Below are positions 35,598 to 48,091 of a DNA stretch of 64,000 nt, in pieces. Each line of letters begins with the position of its first letter. Positions within the stretch are counted from its first letter, which is position 1. Source of the DNA: Evernia prunastri (taxonomy: Eukaryota; Ascomycota; Lecanoromycetes; Lecanorales; Parmeliaceae); the NCBI GenBank assembly GCA_003184365.1, contig NKYR01000049.1:62001-126000 (forward strand), written 5' to 3'. The notes beneath the pieces are model-generated. The model was not told the origin of the DNA and made no database searches. It was given only the letters and a program-made list of their open reading frames with translations. The position numbers and the translations under genes are program-made.

Positions 35598-36205
35598 AGA
35601 CTGGGAATTTTTCTGCAATTGAGTGATGGTTCTGATTTAGCGGCATTTGTAGTATTGTTGTCTACCTTACAACATATTGGAGCGAGCAGCAGATGAAGAG
35701 TTTTGGGTCCAGACAGCTTTGGAAGCCACCAAATATCATCGTTCCCCATGCAAATGAGCGGGGGCCAACATCAGGCTATCTTTAGCAAGCTCCAGCCTAA
35801 GACCGAGCTTTGGAGAAATATGGATTGAATCTGTCACCTATCTTCCATTGTGGGTATAAGCCGCGAAGGGCGGTATCGTACGCATAATCGAAAGCCTTCA
35901 ATCAGCCCCTTTCCCTGAAGGCTTACTGGGTATCCACGATATACACATATCCCAGGGCAGCGTCAGCGAATATTGAGCACGCTCGAAGCAACCTCGAAAT
36001 TCGTTTCGTAACAAGCTCTCCCACCACATTCAGGCCCCTCATATCCAAGCCTCTAACAGGGAGGAGCAGAGGCAATCCATCACTTTCCACAGATTCCAGA
36101 GGACCGATCTATGATGATCGTTAAGCGGTCGATTTGTACAGGGTTGACTGATACAGTCAAAGCCTTGCTTCGCTGCTCGGTGTTTCTTAGACTGCCCGAA
36201 TCTAT
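35598..36205. other. intergenic between convergent genes
   Basis: 3' flanks of TMA46 and the C2H2 gene. No additional gene is seen. Confidence 0.5.
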
Positions 36206-39200
36206 TTACACAGGCGAGACGGGAATAACAACGCCTTTGACTTGGGATATTGCTTGACGACCGTGGGATGCCTCCTGACTGAAGCGGTCAGAAGAGTTGG
36301 CGTCTACAGGTTATGTCAGCGACATGAGCTAGAAGATGGCCATAGAAATCGCGACTTACCAGAAGGCCTACCAACAACTCCCTTGGAAGGTTCCCATTTG
36401 GCCTTTATATGGTTGCTGTCTATGTGCTCGACCCATTCCGCGTCTGTCTTGAATTTCCGACGCGTATGTAGACTTTCTTTATTTTGCGTGCTGTTCGATA
36501 TAGGATTGCTACTATCATAGCAGCCAGCCCATAAACATGGGTAGACGCCATCTACAGCTTGACGGTGCTTCTTGACATGCTTTTTCAATGTCTCAAGGTT
36601 GTGGAGTTCTGCGGGGCAATTTTCCCAATGACACCGATACATAGTGTGGGGAGGTGTGGAAGAATGTGTATTGTCAAAGAGATCCTCTGACTTTTTCGGT
36701 TTGCTTTTTTTCGCAGAAGCCCGAGGAGTGACAATGACACTAGGTGAGCGAGAGTGAACGACGACAGCGATACCATCAGTAGGGGTCACGGCACTTATGG
36801 AATTCCTAAGAGCGCTTGGCCTCGACGGTGCGGTTGTATTCACGCGAGGCCTGGTGGGGGAACCTCCAACTGGGGGTGTCTTACCACCAGATGGTGTTTG
36901 TATCACTGCTGCTTCCTCTGATGATTTTGCTTCTGCGGTCGAGGGTGTTCCGTTGGTGGAATGAGTATTCGCTTGCTTCGGTATCCCTTTATCAGGGCGG
37001 ACCTGCTTGTTCTTCGCGCCGCGTGGTCGGCCTCTATGCTTTGACACGCTCCCGTGAATACTCGAACTTGATGTGTTTGGCGTTTGAAAATCCGTCTGCG
37101 CTGTTTGGGGCTTGTTGTACGCAAATCGAGACAAGTCTGGCGTGTCAGTGCTTGACACTTTGCTCATGGCTAAAACATGAGGCGAGCTTTGTGGTGGTTG
37201 GCGTTCCGATCTGTCTGCAGAATCAAGCGGCTGTATGTCTGATCGGATACCGCGCTTCTTATATGGTCCCCTCCGAGTCTGAGAAGACTTCGCATTGGAT
37301 TTTACCGTGGAAGATAGGGCAGGAACATCCTTCGCTACGTCACCGCCATTGCGATTAACCATCACGGCAATTGGAGCTGGATGTTGACGAGTAATAGGAG
37401 CTATAGCCGCGACTGCTTCTTCCTGATCGATCGTATGAGATGATTCTGCGCTAGGCTCCCCTTCAGGATCTACAAGATCCCATTTAAAAGTACTCAAATT
37501 CGATTCATAGTCAACGGCTTTGAACCTGTCCCTCAATACGTCAAGATGCGCGTTGAGGGGAGCCATGGTTGGATGTTTTCCAAGACCGAGTAAAACATCT
37601 CTGGCGATTGTTTTGGGATTATAAGTAGAGCGTCGTAGAGCGTCGCGTCGCTTGTCCATGGGCTCTACGATATCGTATGATTGCAGCAGAGCATCTCGTC
37701 CGGAGTATTTGTACTTGAAGGGCTTTGGCGTAGTTCTATCACTGTCTTGTTGCCGTTGAGCGACCTGATTGAAGACATTCTTGACAGACTTGCTGGGACC
37801 TGATGCATTCTCAGAAGTTCGAGGTTTCGATCTATGGCGCCTGAGATCTTCGTCGTCCGACAGTGTCTGTGTCAGATCGACAATCTCTCCAAAGGTTCTC
37901 TTTCGCGCTATCTCTTGTTTAGTAGGATGATGAGTAACGGGCTCCTTTGGGTATATTGTTCCATTCGGGTCTGAAGCTTGACCATGAGTCGACTCTGATT
38001 GCTGACAGGTTGAGAACGATAGGTTGGAGTGTAATGTTGATCCGTACGAGCGATCATGATCTGTAACACCAGTATGATGGCGTGTCTCGTCGGGAGTCCA
38101 TGATGGAGGAGCAATAAAGCGGTTCTGTGGAGGAAATCCATTACTCTGATTGCCCATACTGGCTCGCCCGGCACCTGGAGGGACGGAAGGGTAAGGAGTG
38201 ACGTATCCGTTCGGAACCTGAAATGCTGACACTGGAGGTACAGAATATGGCAGAGGCTTGTGTGCTTGCGTTTGGACGAGTTTTCCAAAAGTACCTGGAG
38301 TAGACGTAGCTGTGGCATCTTTGGTGGCGGTGGTAGGGTTGGTGGTGATTGTACTTTTTGTACTAGTCACAGTGGGCGTAGCATCGACGGTATTGGTCGG
38401 CGTAGCAGTAGCTGGAGGGGATGCAGATCCCAGATCGGGAACAGCTTTCAGCAAGATGCGAGCAAACTGGCCCCGGTCGATAAAAAAGCCCCTATACTCC
38501 AGTATCTCACACATTTGAGTATAGCTGGGGTTTCGGTCGAGAAGATCATGGATCTCCTGGGTAGTTATGGATTTTCCTTGATTGGGAGGTTTTGAGGTCA
38601 AGGCAATTCGTGCAGCTTCGGCTAGAGCCTTTTTCTTACTTTCAGGCCAATATGTCCCTCCTGGCTTCGGAGGCGCCGCTGGTTGAGCTGGCGTTGGTTG
38701 AGCTGGCGCTGGTTGAGCTGGCGCTGGTTGCGAGAGGGGCGTTGTTGACATTGTTGGCTTCGGTGTTGCTTTTGATGGGCGGGTCGAATCACTTGTAGCT
38801 TGTTTCTCTGATCCTGTTGTCTGCGCCGCCTTGTCACTAGGTGATTTGGAATTCTGGTGGAACTGTTTCAGGGCCTGCTTCATGGATTGAGAGCCAGGAT
38901 TTGGAAATATCTCTCCAACCTTTGGCGTGGGAATGGCAATCTCTGGTGGCACCGGACTCTTGTGACTCCCGATAGTCTGGTTTTCAGCAACCGGCTCAGC
39001 TGAGCGTTTTGGCGTGTCTGTTGTCCTGCCAGTAGATGTCATTTTTCCACCTCGTCTCCGGCGCTGAGCCGGAAATCTTCCTCGATCAAAGCCTGGTGGA
39101 AACTCGTCGCCCGCCGGCAAGTCAGACTCAGGCGGAAGATGATTCGGTGTCAGACTAGGACTGGGCGATTGGCCATTTACCACTGTTGGCGATGTTGCCG

Positions 39201-40644
39201 AGCCTTGAAGCAGTTGTGAAGCAGCACGTTGAGGCTGGCCCTGGGTACATCATCAGTCGGATGAGATTAAAACATTTCAATATCAAAAGCGGTAATCATG
39301 ACTGACCTTTTTCACTTGCTCCCAGATCTGAGTGAACAGTGAGGGATCTTTAGCCTTGTAGTCGCGCATTTTCTCAATCATTTGCTTCATCTCCAACCCC
39401 ATTTGGTCTTTCTTGGCTGACTCTTGCTCGGTCCCATTTGTCTGTTGTACGGCTGGCTTGGGCTGTGTAGCAGCAGTTCGTGCAGCCTCTGCTTCCTCCG
39501 TAGCTTTCTTGACAGCTGCAGCCTCCGCAACAGCAGCAGCTTGTCGCCGTGAGTACTCGATGTGATTGAACACCTGAGAGGGGTCGACGGTAGTGTACTC
39601 TGATTCTCCAGGCGTTGCAGGCTTGCTAGCTTGGTCACGCCTCGAATCTACAGCAGGAGACTGACGAACATCGTTGATTCGCTTTGCCGCGGCTTCTCTG
39701 GCTGATGCAACCGCGTAGTTCTTGGCGGAACTTTGCACTGGCGACTTCGTAGTAGCTTGTGAGACTTGTGACTGTTGTGTTGTTGTCGATCCCCTAGGTA
39801 CTTGAGAAGATGATGGTCGCTTATCAGACTGCGGTGTTTGTACTTTGGTCTGTTCATTCCCGTGTAGACTGCCACTGCTTTTGCCCAATTGAGTCTGATT
39901 CGGCGCACTACGGGTCGTCGGTAGTGTAGGTGATGGTACGGCTTGAGATCCTAACCTTGAATAAGATTGCTGTATCGCTTGACCACTGGTCGGTCGTGAC
40001 GGTTGAGAGTACTGATTTTGGTTTTGCTCAGCAGAGAATCGTGATGATTGAGAATAACCCTGCGTGTTGCTACCGGCGCTTGACCCTTGGTAACCAGTAC
40101 TGTTCGCACTGTAACCGAACGATGGAGAAGCTGTAGCTGTTTGCAATCTTGTGCTATCCTCTCTTGAAGAGCCATGACGGTCATTTTGATCATCACCGCT
40201 TCGATACTGTATCAGCGGGGTAGAGGCGACCCCGTAAGGACTCGCACTGGCGTGATTTGTGTTGCTTTGGTGCCGGTTGCTATGAGGCAAGGAGCCGTCA
40301 CGTTCTAAGCTCGACGCATACGCCAGATTACCTAGAGCCGTTGCCCCATCAATAGATGCACGATCGTTCGTATTTGCATAGCCCACTCTAGACTCCTGAG
40401 GCCGCCCATTTCTACTTTCGTTCATGTTCACGTTTCCATATCCCGGGCTACCGTATGCACTACCAGAATTCCCAGCAGGTTGCGAGATGGAAGATTGTAA
40501 CTGCTGTTGATTGCCCTGATATGCACTAAGCGGCTGGTAGGACGCCGTCGATTGCCTAACATGGTGACCAGCATTCTGAGGGGTGGTTGGCCCCGGGTTT
40601 TGTTGCCAGTAGGGCGAGTACTGATTGTAACCGGTGTAGGACAT
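36206..40644 (-). CDS. large C2H2-finger nuclear protein, 1438 aa, unknown function
   Basis: CDS is complement(join(36206..36303, 36360..39240, 39307..40644)); intron donors GTCAGT and GTAAGT, joins WEQVKK-GQPQRA and RPS-DANSS keep the frame. The first 420 residues are Gln/Ser/Tyr/Asn-rich (MSYTGYNQYSPYWQQNPG), followed by a short helical segment (KMRDYKAKDPSLFTQIWEQVKK). A middle segment (YWPESKKKALAEAARIAL ... TTQEIHDLLDRNPSYTQMCEILEYRGF) looks like a conserved helical domain. Basic AT-hook-like patches (KHRGRPRGAKNKQ, RRGPYKKRG) precede a C-terminal zinc region at about 1313-1400 (YRCHWENCPAELHNLETLKKH, then CLWAGC and WVEHIDSNH), which fits two C2H2 units. The architecture suggests a chromatin or transcription factor subunit; I cannot name an orthologue. 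Confidence 0.85.
38681..38730. repeat. 15-base tandem repeat within the C2H2 gene
   Basis: Three copies plus a partial one of GGTTGAGCTGGCGCT (one base varies in the first copy). On the coding minus strand it encodes repeated PAPAQ units (QPAPAQPAPAQPTPAQPA context), so copy number changes would alter the protein without frameshift. Confidence 0.85.
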
Positions 40645-41086
40645 CCTATACTCGCGAAGCGTGAAGCAATCTTTTCAAGAGTGCCAGTAGACGCTACTTT
40701 GAAGGCAAGACTGTGGAAGCTTCGTTTCCCACAGTTCAGACAAGACATCTGTCACGGTGACGAAGTGAGGTTGAGGACTGAGGGCTCGATCAGTACCTCC
40801 CTGCTTAATGACTTGACGCATTTCCTAGCGGGTAAAAAGAGGCGATAGCAAGATAGATCGCAGCCATGAGGTATTCCCGGGATACGTGCAGATATGGTGA
40901 AGAGATGCGCAGGCGCGACATGAAATGGACTGTTGCAAAGGACCAAACATCATCGGCCCATACATCGGCATAATTCGCTAAGCCCTACGTGACTAGCGTT
41001 TCATGTCTTGGCACACACATTTCTTGAGCTTGGAGACCTTTGCTACTTCACCTTACAAAGAGCGACGACGACTTATCACCGCCGCC
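40645..41086. promoter_or_regulatory. shared divergent region of the C2H2 gene and RPL26
   Basis: 442 bases between head-to-head starts. The sequence just before the RPL26 ATG is ACCGCCGCCATG, a strong initiation context. No TATA box or clear ribosomal-protein element identified by eye. Confidence 0.45.
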
Positions 41087-41611
41087 ATGACGAAGATCAA
41101 CACCTGTAGGTTCCTTAGATGTCCCGGGCCTTGACCATCGTACTAACTTAATCTTCAAAAGCCCTCCACTCCTCGCGGAGAAAGTCCCGCAAAGCTCACT
41201 TCAGCGCCCCATCGAGTGTCCGCCGTGTCATAATGAGCGCACCCCTCAGCAAGGAATTACGTGAAAAATACAACGTACGCTACTCAAAATCTGTGTGGCC
41301 CGCCGTTGCTAACCCTTCTCTATTCAAAGGTCCGCTCTATTCCCATCCGCAAAGACGACGAGGTTACCGTGGTCCGCGGTTCCAACAAAGGTCGTGACGG
41401 CAAGGTTACCTCCGTTTACCGTCTAAAATACGTCATACACGTTGAGCGAGTCGCGAAAGAGAAATCGAATGGGACGAGCGTACCTATGGGCATTGCGCCG
41501 AGCAAGGTCATCATAACGAAATTGAAGATTGACAAGGATCGGGAGAATATACTCGAGAGAATCAAGAAGGGAAGGGAGGAGAAGGCGAAGAGGGGAAACA
41601 AGGAAGAGTGA
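41087..41611 (+). CDS. RPL26: 60S ribosomal protein L26 (uL24), 137 aa
   Basis: Component of the large ribosomal subunit near the exit tunnel. CDS is join(41087..41105, 41162..41274, 41330..41611), introns 56 and 55 bases; the first has a perfect TACTAAC branch site. Spliced protein reads MTKINTSLHSSRRKSRKAHFS, then SVRRVIMSAPLSKELREKYN, the KOW motif region (IRKDDEVTVVRGSNKGRDGKV) and a Lys-rich C-terminus (GREEKAKRGNKEE). Length and motifs are standard for eukaryotic L26. A six-codon first exon is typical of fungal ribosomal-protein genes. Confidence 0.96.
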
Positions 41612-42559
41612 TGGAATTGAGATGGCAGCTTCACATGCAAGGAGTGTTTGTTAGCATGGAGGACAGCAGGCTCAGAATCTGGAGATTGTGCGCTAGCTCC
41701 GAAGTGAAAGCAATGCAAAATCCGGGTGCCATTATGCGTTGCGTGATAGACATTGGTCCCACGCGGATTTTCATGCGACTGGATGGGCCCTCTACGTCGA
41801 TTCCTCCTTTCTCTTGTCCGGGTCCTATCCTCCCTCTGCCTACATGTCCTTTCTCTGGGTCTTTGCAGCATTTACACTCCCTTTTGAGCGTCCTTTCATT
41901 CGAACGCGCCATACGCGTGTCATATCTCCTCGACAACCTCCGTCAATGGTTCTCGAGGTATACGTGCTCGCCAGAACGAAATTCAAGATTCCCAAGACAC
42001 AGTCAAGGGACACCTTGCCTGCAGACCGATCCCTAAGCTTTCAGGCGATAATCGGAAGCGGTTTGATGGCGAGGGACAATTTTTCCTGTATACTTCTACA
42101 TAATCGTTGGGTTTCTCTGGACGTTTGTCTAAACATTTAAGCGAGACATCTAATATTCCGGTGGTTCAATAGCTAATGGGGAAAGTAGTTGCTAAGAAAT
42201 TCTAGCTATCGACGCCTCTTACCTATCTCCCATGGACTAATCTGCACCAAAGCTTGTGCAAAATCAATCAGTCTAGCTAGTGTCTTGACGACCAGGAACC
42301 GTCGCTCTACCTTATGTGTCATGATCCGCAACGGACCACACCGTAAGCATCGCCAGAGCAGAGCGAATGATTGCGGCGAACTTTTCCAAGAATCACTCGG
42401 TTCATCGTTCTCATGTGCTGGTAGACGAAAGAAGCTGTTGGTTCACAAAAGAAGTGTTTCTTCCCTTAGAAAAATCTACTCCTTTTGATCACTCAATTTC
42501 TCGACTAGACTTGGTTGGTCGGACCAGCAAGGGGCTCTTGTGATGCGGCAGCATGAGCG
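41612..42559. other. intergenic, no gene recognised
   Basis: 3' flank of RPL26. Overlapping short frames on both strands lack family features. Confidence 0.45.
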
Positions 42560-42989
42560 TCACTTTTGGGGATGGAATCTTGATAAGCTTTCCGGCAAAT
42601 GCTCATGCTCTTCATCTTGGCTCTTCTGGTGATTGATCTCATCCCAATCATAATAGGTGGCGCGCCGAGAGGGCCGGCCATGATCGATGTTATGACTGAA
42701 GGCTTGACGAGCAAATGCCGTATACGTGCCATAGCTGCATAGCGCGCGCAATGTCTGTATCTGAGAGAGCAGTGATGTCTTGGACGCGCCACGATTGCTG
42801 CGCTAGAAAGTATAAAGTTTCCGTGAACCTATAATCTACGAGAAAGACGGAATATCTATGTGTCGCGATGAGCAAAGGAGGGTCTCCAGGACAGAGCCGA
42901 ATAATGCTTTTCACGGTTGGCGCGTGATTTTTGTGGGGATGGTTAAAGTCCCACTCTATTCTTGATCCCTTTCGAAAGGCCAGTATCAT
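42560..42989 (-). pseudogene. probable gene remnant with a frameshift
   Basis: Two minus-strand frames abut and read like parts of one protein. The first (from 42989) contains PTVKSIIRLCPGDPPLLIA and LAQQSWRVQDITALSDTDIA. The second, about 42746 to 42560, contains LCSYGTYTAFARQAFSHNID, then HGRPSRRATYYDWDEINHQ and an acidic end DEEHEHLPESL before a stop. They switch frame at a GCGCGCGC run near 42746-42753; adding one GC unit there would join ARA to LCSYG. I do not recognise the family. It could also be a small live gene with an unrecognised intron, or a sequence error. Confidence 0.35.
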
Positions 42990-43892
42990 ACCTTTAGGGG
43001 GAGTCTGGCGGAGGAGTCATGAAGTTCTCTTGCAGAGTTTACCAGCAGACATGCGGTCACGGACGTTTCCTATGCTCCATGCTTGGAAAATGGTTATTTA
43101 AGCACGACGAACTGGCTTTACCGACTATCTTCGAACTGTTGCAAGTTCCTTTCCTTCAACGTTCGTTGTAATGTTGGTTGCAGGCGCAGTCTCCTTCGTC
43201 TAAAGGCGACAAAGTTTACCTCGCTTAAAGAAGACCACCTATCTGGTGGAGATAGAAGAAATATTTGAAGAATCGTTATGTCAGATCTCATTTATTGATG
43301 TGTCCCAGGGCTTGGCAAAGCTTGGCGCGGGGAGCTTTGATACTTCATGTAGTTGTCACCACGATGGTCCTCACAGGTAGGTACACTAATGACAAACCAA
43401 GTTTCTGTGTATGTTCCATTTCCAATCCTGTGGAGGTTGTTGTACGTAAGAATAAATCCAATTGGGTTTACGACTCTTAGTCTCTTACCGTCTACCAGTG
43501 GTAGCTCATGAATCCGAAGATAAGGAAAGCCATGCAGCCATCCCGCGCTTCCCACCGACTTGAGCCGAGATGCCTTTCTCGATCAATATCTGCTTCCAGA
43601 AGCCATTTTTGGCCTTCTGCATTATACTTGCAAACAGATGGCATGACTCCTCCTGACGCCATATTTGACTGACCTTGCATCTTTCTCGTGTCTTTGAAGA
43701 ATCTATCGTTCTTTTCTTCTTGCCGTATTCATGTATTTTTTTTTATATTGTGCTTTCATTTCCCCCCTTCAATTGCTAGCTCTCGAGCCCCATTATCGCT
43801 GTTGACTTGATATCATTCAATACAGTCGTCCCAACCGTGCTGTTACTTGAATTTGAAATCTAGTCCGAAAGCTTTGACCTGGTTCCGCAATC
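42990..43892. other. intergenic upstream of MATE gene
   Basis: No gene recognised. The sequence before 43893 has a T-rich and C-rich leader (43737-43770), as seen in fungal 5' regions. Confidence 0.45.
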
Positions 43893-45534
43893 ATGGATGA
43901 GACAGGCCCCGCACATTCATGGCTTCCCAATTTCATGCGGAAATCCAAGTCGCGGAAAGGCTCCTCAGATGATACCATTCCAAATGAAGCTTCTACGTTA
44001 TTGTCCAAGGGAACAAAAGACTCCGAGCAACGAGCGGAGCCTGAGAATGGAGAAATCTACGAGCTTCTCGATCCTCTCACGGAGTCAAAAATTCCTTGGA
44101 GAGCAGTCCTGACTGAATTCAAACTTTTATTGAGAAGCTCCATTCCTGTGATCTTAGCCTACACATTACAGAACTCGCTACAAACGATTTCAGTCGTAAT
44201 CGTGGGTCGCAGGTCACCGGAGGACTTGGCAACCGCAGCCTTTTCGTACATGTTCGCTACGAGTACAGGATGGCTTATTGCGTTGGGCGGAACCACCGCA
44301 TTGGATACCCTATGCTCATCTGCTTTCACGGGAAGCCACGATCGCCATAATCTTGGCGTTATCCTCCAGAGAGCTTTTCTCATCTTGGGAGGATTTTATA
44401 TTCCCGTGGCACTGCTATGGGTCTTCTCTGAGCCTGTATTCAAAGCGTTGGGACAAGGCGATCAACTCTCTCATGACAGTGCCAGATTTCTGTGGTGCCT
44501 GATACCTGGTGGCTTGGGCTACATTTACTTTGAGTGCATGAAGAAGTATTTACAGGCGCAAGGTACATTCCATTTGAATCAAGAAGTTTGCTTCATGGTG
44601 CTAAATTTGCCTAGAAATTATGAGACCCGGGACGTATGTTCTCCTGGTCACTTCCCCAATAAATGCTGGTCTCAATTATCTTCTCGTCTACACGTTCAGA
44701 ATCGGTCTGCTCGGGGCACCAATAGCAACCAGCGTTTCTTACTGGCTGTCCTTTCTTTGCCTAGTGGCATACGCACGTTACGTCAAAGGCTGGGAGTCTT
44801 GGGGTGGATGGTCCCGAAGATGCCTGCACAACACGGGCACGTTCGCCCGTCTCGCCATTCTCGGAGTCATTCATGTCGGCACAGAATGGTGGGCTTTTGA
44901 GATTGTGGCCTTAGTCGCTGGCCGACTTGGCACAATACCTCTGGCCGCTCAAAGCGTCATCATGACTTCAGATCAAGTCATGAACACCATTCCCTTTGGC
45001 ATTGGGGTAGCAGCTAGCGCGCGTGTGGGTAACCTGCTTGGTGCTCGAGACGCCAAAGGGGCAGCGAGAGCGGCAAATACTGCAGCTTGGCTCAGTATGA
45101 TTTTGGGGTCTGTGGTCCTTGTCATCTTGTTGGGTAGCAAGGACCATTTCGCCAAGATTTTTAACAATGACGTTGACGTTGTCAAACTGACCGCGGAAGT
45201 CCTCCCCTTTGTCGCACTGTTCCAAATCGCAGACGGCCTCGCTTGCAGCTGTAGCGGCAGTCTACGCGGAATGGGTAGGCAGCACATTGGGGCGGCGGTC
45301 AACCTCGTTAGCTACTACTGTGGTGCCCTTCCACTAGGGATATGGCTTGCGTTTCACGGATGGGGTCTGGAAGGATTGTGGGTGGGACAGTGCATTGCTC
45401 TGTACTTGGTTGGAACGATTGAGTGGATCATCGTTGCGTTGAGTGATTGGGATCATCAGGTGAAAAAGGCATTCGAAAGGATGGACGAAGGGGAGAGGGT
45501 GGATGGTGGGATTCCGCCTCCTTCCGATGGTTAG
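43893..45534 (+). CDS. MATE family multidrug/toxin efflux transporter, 529 aa
   Basis: Integral membrane antiporter of the MATE family, exporting organic cations or other small molecules at the vacuole or plasma membrane. CDS is join(43893..44562, 44615..45534) with a 52-base intron joining KKYLQAQ to EIMRPGTY. A hydrophilic N-terminus of about 75 residues with an acidic/Ser-rich and LL motif (EASTLLSKG) precedes twelve hydrophobic segments in two halves. MATE hallmarks include SSIPVILAYTLQNSLQTISV, GGTTALDTLCSSAFTG in the first half, and PFGIGVAASARVGNLLGA with AAQSVIMT in the second. The TM architecture and length match yeast Erc1/YDR338C-like proteins. Substrate unknown. The neighbours do not form an efflux or biosynthetic cluster. 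Confidence 0.93.
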
Positions 45535-46500
45535 GCTGATTGATGGTGTACCATTTACGAATGAACGAATGAAGGATGACGGCATATGACTACGGCGTTT
45601 CTGAGCAATTCATGTTGCATATAGACGCATCTCAAGAGGAGGCAATAAGGGCATGAACGGGATAGATGGACGTCTATGTTCTTCCCCGCAGCATCTGACT
45701 CTTGAGGGTCATTATTTCAGATGAGTGAAATAGTTCCCGGGTAGGAGATGCAGGGAGAGATGCAGGGAGAGATGCAGGGAGAGATTCAAGCTCCAACACG
45801 ATCAGACCATTCCATATGTACATGCACCTGCACATGCACATGCTGCAGGAATTAGTTTACGAGATGGAAATAAATAGACAATGTGCCGGTATCCACGATG
45901 AGCCTATGAAATATATAGGTATCATTATCATTATTAAGTATTATCATTATTATATCATTCAACATTGATCTTACGTATTTTCCTATCTCCCCTCGTCCGT
46001 TGTGTTTTCTTTAGCCCTTTCTCCTCAAAGATCTTGACCGCTGGCATGTCAACGGGCATGTACTCCGCAACGCCACCAACGGGTATGACTGTTTATCGGC
46101 TATCTTATATGATGGCTTTCTGCCTACTGCCTGCTGCCTACCTATCAACGAATATCTTTTCAATTCTTTATCGGCGACCGGCAGCATCGGCAGCATGATG
46201 ATGACACTCTTTTTCCTTCTCATTAACTTACCCTTACTCTATAACCTTTTTTCTTCTAGGCCTCCGTAGGCATGCGATTGTCAATTCCTAATCTCTAACA
46301 ATATTATTCCAGGCACCATGACATCGCCCTTCCAGCTAGGAATGGCGGGGGCCCGTGTATTCTTACTTCTCTCGTCTTCATCTCCGGTTGAAGCTGTCCT
46401 CTACTTCTTTCTCTTTGCTGTACATTCACTTACTGCTACCTCTGGGTCTTGAACAACCTTGGTGTATCTAGCATCTCAATTGACTTACTTCTACTCTATC
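45535..46500. other. intergenic with simple repeats
   Basis: Contains a 12-base tandem repeat at 45746-45781, a CACATGCAC-type stretch at 45820-45842 and an AT-rich ATTATCATT tract at 45920-45960. No gene seen. The last part is the leader of the agmatinase gene. Confidence 0.5.
45746..45781. repeat. 12-base minisatellite (AGATGCAGGGAG)x3
   Basis: Three perfect tandem copies of AGATGCAGGGAG followed by a diverged AGATTC. Noncoding. Confidence 0.85.
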
Positions 46501-48091
46501 ATGTTGCTCAAATCCTTGTGCTTCCTCGCCTGTGTTGCACTTGCTACCCCTCACTCCGATCACGACCAAAAGCCAATCGCTGGACCTCACAAGAGCTTAT
46601 GGTACAATACCAGGAGACCCATTCCAGGTGATGGCGGAACACAGGTACTTCTTTGCTTCCCAACCACCATGGACGGTCGCTGACCTCGCGAAACAGGCCG
46701 ACGCCGTCTTCTCCGGCATCTCCACCTTTGGCCGTCTACCATATTGGCCCTGCCTCGCGGATGACAGCGAGAAATACGATATCGCCTTCCTGGGTACCTA
46801 TTTCTTCCTACCCAATACCTTCAACGTCCCGCGAGTACTGACCCAGTCATCCAGGAGCACCATTTGACACCGGAACTTCGTACCGCCCAGGCGCACGTTT
46901 CGGTCCCAATGGCATAAGACAAGGTTCTCGCCGTCTCAACCTCTAGTATGTCCAAGCTTCTGACACGGCGGGGCTTACTTGTTGCACTGAGCGCCAAGGC
47001 TCACGCAAAGTGCGATTCAGCGGCGGCTACAACGTGCCCCTCGACGCCAACCCTTTCAACAGTTGGGCAACGGTGATCGATTGTGGAGATATACCTGTTA
47101 CATCGTACGTCTCTACTCCCCCCAAACGATCGCACAACGATAGAACCAGCCCTAACGTATCCCCCCTCCCCAGCTACGACAACGCCTACGCAATCCAACA
47201 GATCGAAGATGGCCACAACAGCCTCCTCATGCGCGCGCCCGCCACGAACGCACAAGAGATCGGTCCCGCTAAGGACAGGAAGACCCTCCCCCGCATCATA
47301 ACCCTGGGCGGCGACCACACCATCACGCTCCCCCTCCTGCGCTCCGTCAACAAAGCCTACGGCCCCATCAGCGTCATCCACTTCGACTCCCACCTCGACA
47401 CCTGGAAGCCCAAAGTCTTCGGCGGAGCCCCCACGCCGCAAGCCTCGGTCAACCACGGCACATACTTCTACCACGCGCACGGCGAGGGGTTGTTGGCGAA
47501 CGACACGAACATACACGCCGGGATCCGCACGACCCTGAGCGGGCTGAGCGACTACGACAACGATGGGTACTGCGGGTTTGAAATCGTGGAAGCGAGGGAG
47601 ATCGACGTGATCGGGATGAGTGGGATAATCAAGAAGATTCGAGACCGAGTCGGCACCGAGAAACCAGTCTATCTGTCCATCGACATCGACACCTTAGACC
47701 CTGCCTGTGCGTCCCCCCTCCCTTTTCGCTCCCCCATTCCTTCCCCCTCTCCTCCCTCCATTCCCCTCTATCCCCCAAACTAACACACCCTCTCTTCACA
47801 GTCGCCCCCGCAACCGGCACGCCCGAAACGGGCGGCTGGACGACGCGCGAACTGCGGACCATCATCCGCGGGCTCGAAGGCATCAACTTCGTCGCGGCGG
47901 ACATCGTCGAGGTGGCGCCGGCGTACGACACCAACGCGGAGCACACGACCATGGCGGCGGCGGACACGCTCTTCGAGGTGATGAGCCTGATGGTGAAGCG
48001 CGGCCCGATGAGCGTGATGGGGACGGGCCAGGCGCGGGGGGACGGGGAGAGGGATTCGGTCCGGGGTGAAGGGAGGAGGGAGGAGTTGTGA
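46501..48091 (+). CDS. secreted agmatinase-like ureohydrolase, 412 aa
   Basis: Arginase/agmatinase-family binuclear manganese hydrolase predicted to act on guanidino compounds. CDS is join(46501..46644, 46697..46793, 46855..46945, 47021..47104, 47174..47706, 47802..48091). The N-terminus is a signal peptide (MLLKSLCFLACVALATP), so the enzyme is secreted or vacuolar, as in a known fungal subgroup. Spliced landmarks: GTQADAVFSGISTFGRLPYW, GAPFDTGTSYRPGARFGP, GSRRLNLYGGYNVPL, LGGDHTITLPLL, the metal motif HFDSHLDTW (DxHxD), and SIDIDTLDPAFAPATGTPE (DxDxxDP). All metal ligands are present. The 69-base fourth intron keeps the frame open if retained, so splice choice there rests on consensus and family fit. 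The C-terminal 40 residues are low complexity (GDGERDSVRGEGRRE). Confidence 0.92.

Noticed and set aside
34901..35749. 282-codon minus-strand frame
   Set aside because: Mirror frame of the TMA46 coding exon on the opposite strand; the plus-strand gene is clear.
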